Part shown: positions 5,109 through 8,678 of the stretch, piece by piece
Layout of the letters: each line of letters opens with the position of its first letter
Numbering within the stretch: position 1 is the first letter of the stretch
NCBI GenBank assembly: GCA_041648755.1
Contig: JBAZOJ010000161.1
Coordinates: forward strand, 1 to 8,678
DNA: 8,678 bases
Direction of reading: 5' to 3'
Origin: JBAZOJ01 sp041648755
Lineage (GTDB): Bacteria > Planctomycetota > B143-G9
Notes under the pieces: model-generated
What the model was told of the DNA's origin: nothing
The model's input: only the letters and a program-made list of their open reading frames with translations
The model's database searches: none
Made by a program: the position numbers and the translations under genes

Positions 5109-7331
5109 TTAGTGGCCGTAACGACGACCGCGATGTCCTTCAGAACTACGACCGCCGGAACGTCCGCGGTCACTCGGACCGCTCGGACGGCTGCGGCCCT
5201 CTCCGCCCTGGTCACCGGCCGCGCGAACGCGCTCGGCCATTTCGTCGGGGATTCCAAGCTCGGCGATTGCCTGCTTGCGCGACAGCCTTATCTTGCCATC
5301 GGCTCCGACATCGATAACCTTGACGGGGAACTTATCGCCCATCTTCACGAAATCCGTGACGACACGGATGAAGCCATCAGTCAATTCGGAAACGTGGCAC
5401 ATTCCCTCGGTCTCTTCAGCAATGCTGAGGAAGCAACCGAAGTCGCGCACGCCTGTGACGGTACCATCGAGGATCTGCCCGATCTTCGGCTCGAACGAAA
5501 GGGCTTCGACCATAGCGCGGGCCTTCTCGATGTTCTCCTTGCCGACGGCGGCGATTGTGACCTTGCCGTCGTTTTCCACTTCGATAGTGGACTTGGAGAT
5601 TTCCTGGATGGATCTGATGGTCTTGCCACCGGGTCCGATGAGCTTGCCGATTTTCTCGGGGTCAATCTTCAACTGGATGATGCGCGGAGCATTGGCGGGC
5701 AGGTCGGCCTTAGGCGCAGGCATGACTTCGCGCATCTTATCGAGCACGAAGAGCCGCGCAATGCGGGCCTTCTCAAGCGCAGCGGCCATCACGGAAGCCG
5801 GGATGCCCGGGACCTTGATGTCCATCTGCAGCGCGGTAATACCAGTGGTAGTACCGGCAACCTTGAAGTCCATGTCGCCGAAGTGATCTTCATCGCCGAG
5901 GATATCCGTCAGCACGACGTACTTGTCGCCTTCACGGATGAGTCCCATGGCGATTCCGGCAACTGGTGCGGAAATCGGCACACCGGACTCCATAAGAGCC
6001 AGCGAACCACCGCAAATCGTTGCCATGCTGGACGAGCCATTGCTCTCCATCACGTCGGAAACGATTCGGATTGTGTATGGGAACTGATCTTCGGGGGGAA
6101 GAACGCTCTTCAGTGCGCGACGCGCCAGGGCGCCGTGCCCGATTTCCCTTCTCTTGGGGCCGCGGCTCGGGCCGGTCTCGCCCACGGAGAAGTTCGGGAA
6201 GTTGTAGTGCAACATGAACCGCTCGTGATACGTCTCGACGATTCCGTCGATGAGCATCTCGTTAGCGAACGAGCCGAGGGTGCATGTCGCAAGAGCCTGG
6301 GTTTCGCCCCTTGTGAAAACGGCCGAACCGTGCGCGCAAGTGAGATAACCCATCACGATGGAGATATTACGAATCTGGTCCGGCGTTCTGCCGTCACACC
6401 TGATTCCGCCAAGGGTCATCTCGCGCAGAGTGTTGTGCTCCAACCGCGCGTAGCTCTTGGATATATCCTTCTCGTCCACGGGCGGCTCCATCGCGACGTA
6501 CTCGGCGACGGCAGCCTTCTGAAGAGATGCGAGAGCGCTGAGCCTGATGCCCTTGTCCGAATTCCGGGCGGCTGCGATGATCTTCGGCGCATAGGCTGCC
6601 TTGAAGCTCTCGTAGTACGCGGGGAGTTGCGGCGGGGTAAAGGCCATTTTGGGCTTGCCAGCGAGAGCGACCAGTTCCTCGATCATCGACACGATCTCGA
6701 TAATCGGGCCCTGCGCAAAGTCGATGGCGCGAACCATCGTCGCTTCGTCAAGCTGCTGCGCACCGCATTCGACCATGCAGACGCCCTGGCGGCTGCCAGA
6801 GATCACGAGGTCGAGGGTGCTTTTCTCCATTACGCTTTTTGGCGGGTTCGTGACGAACTGTCCGTCAATGAGCGCGATTCTGACGCTGCCGATGATCCTG
6901 ACGATGGGGACTTCGCTCACGGCCATGGCGGCGGCCGCCGCGACCTGTGCGAGTGTGTCGGACTCATTTTCCTGGTCGAACGAAATCGTCAAGACATTGA
7001 TGTCGGTACGATTTCTGAACCCCTCGGGGCAGTTCGGGCGGAGAGGCCGGTCGATGAGACGACAGATGAGGATTTCCCTCTCGGTCGGACGCCCTTCCCT
7101 GCGGAAGAACGAACCAGGGATCTTGCCGGACGCGTAGGTCATCTCACGATAATCCACGGTCATTGGCACCATGTCGGTCTGAAGATCCGGCTCCGGATTC
7201 ACGGTGACAGCCGCAATCAGCTTAGTGTCTCCGCAAGTTGCCACAACCGCTCCGGATGCCTGTTTTGCCAGGAAGCCGGTTTCCAGTTCGATTACTTTTC
7301 CACCAATGTTACGAGAAACGCGATGAATCAA
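5109..7331 (-). CDS. pnp: Polyribonucleotide nucleotidyltransferase (PNPase)
   Basis: PNPase degrades RNA 3' to 5' by phosphorolysis and can add 3' tails; it works as a trimer, often in an RNA degradosome. The 740-residue protein has the full domain order: a first RNase PH domain (about 10-145), an all-helical domain (about 150-300), a catalytic second RNase PH domain (about 322-540), a KH domain (about 550-610, with IGKLIGPGGK at 561-570) and an S1 domain (about 617-686). Catalytic and metal residues by alignment to the E. coli enzyme are D482, D488 and K490 in LGDEDHFGDMDFK, and the SNGSSSMA phosphate-binding loop lies at 429-436. The last 35 residues are rich in Arg, Gly and Ser. The start codon is TTG, with AGGAGG 5 nt upstream; no ATG follows for about 50 residues and the N-terminus aligns well from here. 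It lies 18 nt after rpsO, the widely conserved rpsO-pnp order. Confidence 0.98.
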   Translation of the reverse strand: MIHRVSRNIGGKVIELETGFLAKQASGAVVATCGDTKLIAAVTVNPEPDLQTDMVPMTVDYREMTYASGKIPGSFFRREGRPTEREILICRLIDRPLRPNCPEGFRNRTDINVLTISFDQENESDTLAQVAAAAAMAVSEVPIVRIIGSVRIALIDGQFVTNPPKSVMEKSTLDLVISGSRQGVCMVECGAQQLDEATMVRAIDFAQGPIIEIVSMIEELVALAGKPKMAFTPPQLPAYYESFKAAYAPKIIAAARNSDKGIRLSALASLQKAAVAEYVAMEPPVDEKDISKSYARLEHNTLREMTLGGIRCDGRTPDQIRNISIVMGYLTCAHGSAVFTRGETQALATCTLGSFANEMLIDGIVETYHERFMLHYNFPNFSVGETGPSRGPKRREIGHGALARRALKSVLPPEDQFPYTIRIVSDVMESNGSSSMATICGGSLALMESGVPISAPVAGIAMGLIREGDKYVVLTDILGDEDHFGDMDFKVAGTTTGITALQMDIKVPGIPASVMAAALEKARIARLFVLDKMREVMPAPKADLPANAPRIIQLKIDPEKIGKLIGPGGKTIRSIQEISKSTIEVENDGKVTIAAVGKENIEKARAMVEALSFEPKIGQILDGTVTGVRDFGCFLSIAEETEGMCHVSELTDGFIRVVTDFVKMGDKFPVKVIDVGADGKIRLSRKQAIAELGIPDEMAERVRAAGDQGGEGRSRPSGPSDRGRSGGRSSEGHRGRRYGH

Positions 7332-7336
7332 TGTTT

Positions 7337-7342
7337 CCTCCT
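7337..7342 (-). promoter_or_regulatory. pnp ribosome-binding site
   Basis: A perfect AGGAGG lies on the minus strand 5 nt before the TTG at 7331. It fixes the pnp start at this unusual codon and fills most of the 18-nt gap after rpsO. Confidence 0.85.
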
Positions 7343-7349
7343 GATCCGC

Positions 7350-7616
7350 TTACTTGCGCAGTTCCAGACGCGCGATGAGCTTACGATACCGCTCCACGTC
7401 GATTCTCTGCAGGTATTTCAGCAGTTTGGTGCGCTTGTTGACCATTCCGATCAAGCCTAAGCGCGAATGAAAGTCCTTCGGATGTTCCTTGAGATGACCG
7501 GTGAGGTAGTTGATGCGGTTGGTTAGAACCGCGACCTGAACTTCCGGGCTGCCGGTGTCCTTCTCGTGGTTGCGATAGTCGTTGACGATCTTGTTCTTTT
7601 CTTCCCTGGTAAGCAT
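7350..7616 (-). CDS. rpsO: 30S ribosomal protein S15
   Basis: An 88-residue protein, close to the usual 89 of S15, which binds 16S rRNA at a three-way junction and organises the platform of the small subunit. The sequence matches S15 throughout: DTGSPEVQVAVLTNRI (20-35), LTGHLKEHPKDFHSR (38-52), LIGMVNKRTKLLKYLQ (55-70) and the C-terminal YRKLIARLELRK. The rRNA-contacting H45 and D48 region (EHPKDFHSR) is intact. AAGGAG lies 6 nt before the ATG. It is the first gene behind a strong promoter and is followed by pnp, as in many bacteria. S15 represses its own synthesis in several species by binding its mRNA leader, but I cannot show such a structure here. Confidence 0.98.
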   Translation of the reverse strand: MLTREEKNKIVNDYRNHEKDTGSPEVQVAVLTNRINYLTGHLKEHPKDFHSRLGLIGMVNKRTKLLKYLQRIDVERYRKLIARLELRK

Positions 7617-7691
7617 CTTTCTCTCCTTCGGGCGGAAACCAACTCAGGTGTCAGTAACCGCTCACTACGGGTTGAGATTAGGTTAGACCAA
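7617..7691 (-). promoter_or_regulatory. rpsO 5' leader
   Basis: About 75 nt separate the predicted transcription start (near 7691) from the rpsO ATG. The stretch holds the AAGGAG ribosome-binding site and short complementary pieces (AACC/GGTT, CTCA/TGAG), but no long stem I would call. Leaders of this length bind S15 for feedback control in several bacterial groups, with different structures in each. Assignment as an S15-responsive element is speculative. Confidence 0.35.
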
Positions 7692-7697
7692 CGATCC

Positions 7698-7726
7698 ATT
7701 ATACCTTACTTTGGGCCTTTGGTCAA
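7698..7726 (-). promoter_or_regulatory. Sigma70-type promoter of rpsO-pnp-csp
   Basis: The minus strand shows a -35 box TTGACC (7726-7721), a 17-nt spacer and a perfect -10 box TATAAT (7703-7698). This is 11 of 12 consensus bases at optimal spacing, correctly oriented and placed before rpsO. It is the best promoter in the window and fits the high expression expected of a ribosomal-protein operon. Confidence 0.88.
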
Positions 7727-7742
7727 GCAAATGGAAAGCGCT

Positions 7743-7767
7743 CCGGCTGCGCTATCTACACAGCCGG
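7743..7767 (-). terminator. Possible terminator hairpin after the phosphoglycerate mutase gene
   Basis: A 7-bp inverted repeat (CCGGCTG / CAGCCGG) with an 11-nt interval, which can close further by a G-U and a G-C pair, lies 27-51 nt beyond the mutase stop codon. The T-tract after it on the minus strand is short (AGCGCTTTCC), so it is a weak or factor-assisted terminator at best. It lies between the mutase stop and the rpsO promoter, where a terminator would be expected. Confidence 0.4.
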
Positions 7768-7793
7768 ATGCCGATCGGACAATTGGCGGATTG

Positions 7794-8678
7794 TCAGGCG
7801 CCGTACAGGTGAGCCCGACCGAGCACGTTCAGGATTTCAGGCATCAGTTCGAGGCCGCGAATCCGTCCGCAGCCACCTTTGCGGCAGGCGCGTTCACCAA
7901 ATTCGGTCGCGTCATCCTGGATGACTCCGTAGCCGGAGAACAGCAACGGTACCGGGTCGCCGCTGTGTGCCTTCAGCGCGCAGGGAGTAGTATGATCGGC
8001 AGTAATGACAAGAAGTGTATTCGCAGGCATGTCGAGGAATACCTCGGCCGCCGCATTGATCTTCGCAATGAAATCGCGCTTCGCGGACCAGTTGCCGTCC
8101 TCGCCCAGCGAGTCAGCAGCCTTTACGTGAACGAATACGAAGTCATATCCTTCACCGAGAAGCTGCAATGCACGCGTGAACTTCGCGCGGACATCGGTGT
8201 TGAACATCCCGGTGGCGCCCTTCACCTCAACAAGGTCCATACCCATCAGGAAGGCGACTCCCTTGTACAGGCCTGCGCCAGCAACGCATGCCGCTTTAAG
8301 CCCGAAACGCTGCGAAAATGGAGGCATCCATTTGTACATTCCCGCGCCACGGAGCAGCAGGTAGTTCGCTTCGAGTTTGCCCTGCGCGCGCTTCGCCACG
8401 TTCTGCGGGTGCGCCAGAAGCTCTTTCCTCGTCAGTGCCAGGTACTTGTTCAACACGTTGGCCGTGTGGATCGCTTCCTGCGAGCCATCCAGCGGAACAA
8501 CAGGCTTCATCGGCACACCGGGATCATGCGGGTCAACGTCGGAGATTGCGGGAGACAGTCCCTTGCCGCGCATCACCAGTGCAACGCGATAGGCTGTGCC
8601 TGGCCGCGCGATGAAGGTCACGCCATCAACGACCTTGCCGTCCAGAATCCCCATGAAGGGCTCGGTATTTTCGATGCG
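7794..8678 (-). CDS. apgM: 2,3-bisphosphoglycerate-independent phosphoglycerate mutase, archaeal (ApgM) type, 5'-truncated
   Basis: The frame is open to the window edge (294 residues plus stop), and the ATG at 8654 is internal. ApgM enzymes are about 400 residues, so roughly the first 110, with the catalytic Ser and N-terminal metal site, are missing. The enzyme interconverts 3- and 2-phosphoglycerate in glycolysis and belongs to the alkaline phosphatase superfamily. Family motifs seen: ISDVDPHDPG, KLEANYLLLRGAG, MDLVEVKGATGMFNTD, DFVFVHVKAADSLGEDGN, ITADHTTPCALKAHSGDPVP and a C-terminal GGCGRIRGLELMPEIL. The DH of ADHTTPC and the His of KAHS fit known metal ligands. The position after AADSLG, usually His in DEAGH-type motifs, is Glu. 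Some ApgM-like proteins have been proposed to be homoserine kinases, so substrate identity is not certain. The following gene has its own promoter, so this is probably a separate transcription unit. Confidence 0.93.
   Translation of the reverse strand, partial: RIENTEPFMGILDGKVVDGVTFIARPGTAYRVALVMRGKGLSPAISDVDPHDPGVPMKPVVPLDGSQEAIHTANVLNKYLALTRKELLAHPQNVAKRAQGKLEANYLLLRGAGMYKWMPPFSQRFGLKAACVAGAGLYKGVAFLMGMDLVEVKGATGMFNTDVRAKFTRALQLLGEGYDFVFVHVKAADSLGEDGNWSAKRDFIAKINAAAEVFLDMPANTLLVITADHTTPCALKAHSGDPVPLLFSGYGVIQDDATEFGERACRKGGCGRIRGLELMPEILNVLGRAHLYGA

Noticed and set aside
5112..7460. A 782-codon open frame on the plus strand opposite pnp and rpsO
   Set aside because: It lies antisense to two certain genes, its translation has no recognisable domain, and long antisense frames are expected in GC-rich genes with strong third-position bias.
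8652..8654. ATG at 8654 as the start of the phosphoglycerate mutase
   Set aside because: The frame remains open to the window edge, the protein would be far too short for the family, and it would lack the catalytic N-terminal site.
1..8678. A defence island, prophage or other mobile system
   Set aside because: No integrase, transposase, toxin-antitoxin pair, restriction enzyme, terminal repeats or compositional break was seen. The gene content is core metabolism, translation, RNA turnover and cell wall.

Overview
The window is a stretch of bacterial chromosome, moderately GC-rich, with every supportable gene on the minus strand, so transcription runs from high to low coordinates. I see no integrase, transposase, phage gene, CRISPR array, tRNA or rRNA. 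A MurD ligase implies a peptidoglycan cell wall. An exported protein pairing TPR-like helices with a prenyltransferase-like toroid, a DUF502 membrane protein and an archaeal-type (ApgM) phosphoglycerate mutase together suggest a deep-branching diderm such as a planctomycete or other PVC-type lineage, perhaps known only from metagenomes. That placement is an inference.

Layout in the direction of transcription. (1) 8678-7794: C-terminal part of an ApgM-family phosphoglycerate mutase; its start lies beyond the window edge. (2) 7793-7617: intergenic region with a cluster of inverted repeats behind the mutase gene and a near-consensus sigma70 promoter (TTGACC-17-TATAAT). (3) 7616-4861: rpsO, pnp and a cold-shock protein gene, closely spaced and ending in a strong intrinsic terminator whose loop contains the csp stop codon. 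(4) 4832-1384: murD, a four-helix membrane protein with a repeated acidic tail, a YacP/NYN-like protein, a DUF502 membrane protein and a HIT hydrolase, mostly overlapping or a few bases apart. (5) 1312-1: an exported TPR/toroid protein whose 3' end is cut by the window start.

The first operon is a translation and RNA-turnover unit: S15, PNPase and a cold-shock RNA chaperone. The second mixes a wall-precursor ligase with genes of poorly known function. The NYN-like protein would link the two themes if it acts on RNA, but one of its usual acidic positions is arginine.

Nothing here is clearly a new defence or mobile system. The points most worth a second look are the divergent NYN protein, the terminator/stop-codon/murD arrangement, the cysteine-containing exported TPR/toroid protein, the His-to-Glu change at a presumed metal-ligand position of the mutase, and the 15-bp repeat encoding the acidic tail of the membrane protein.
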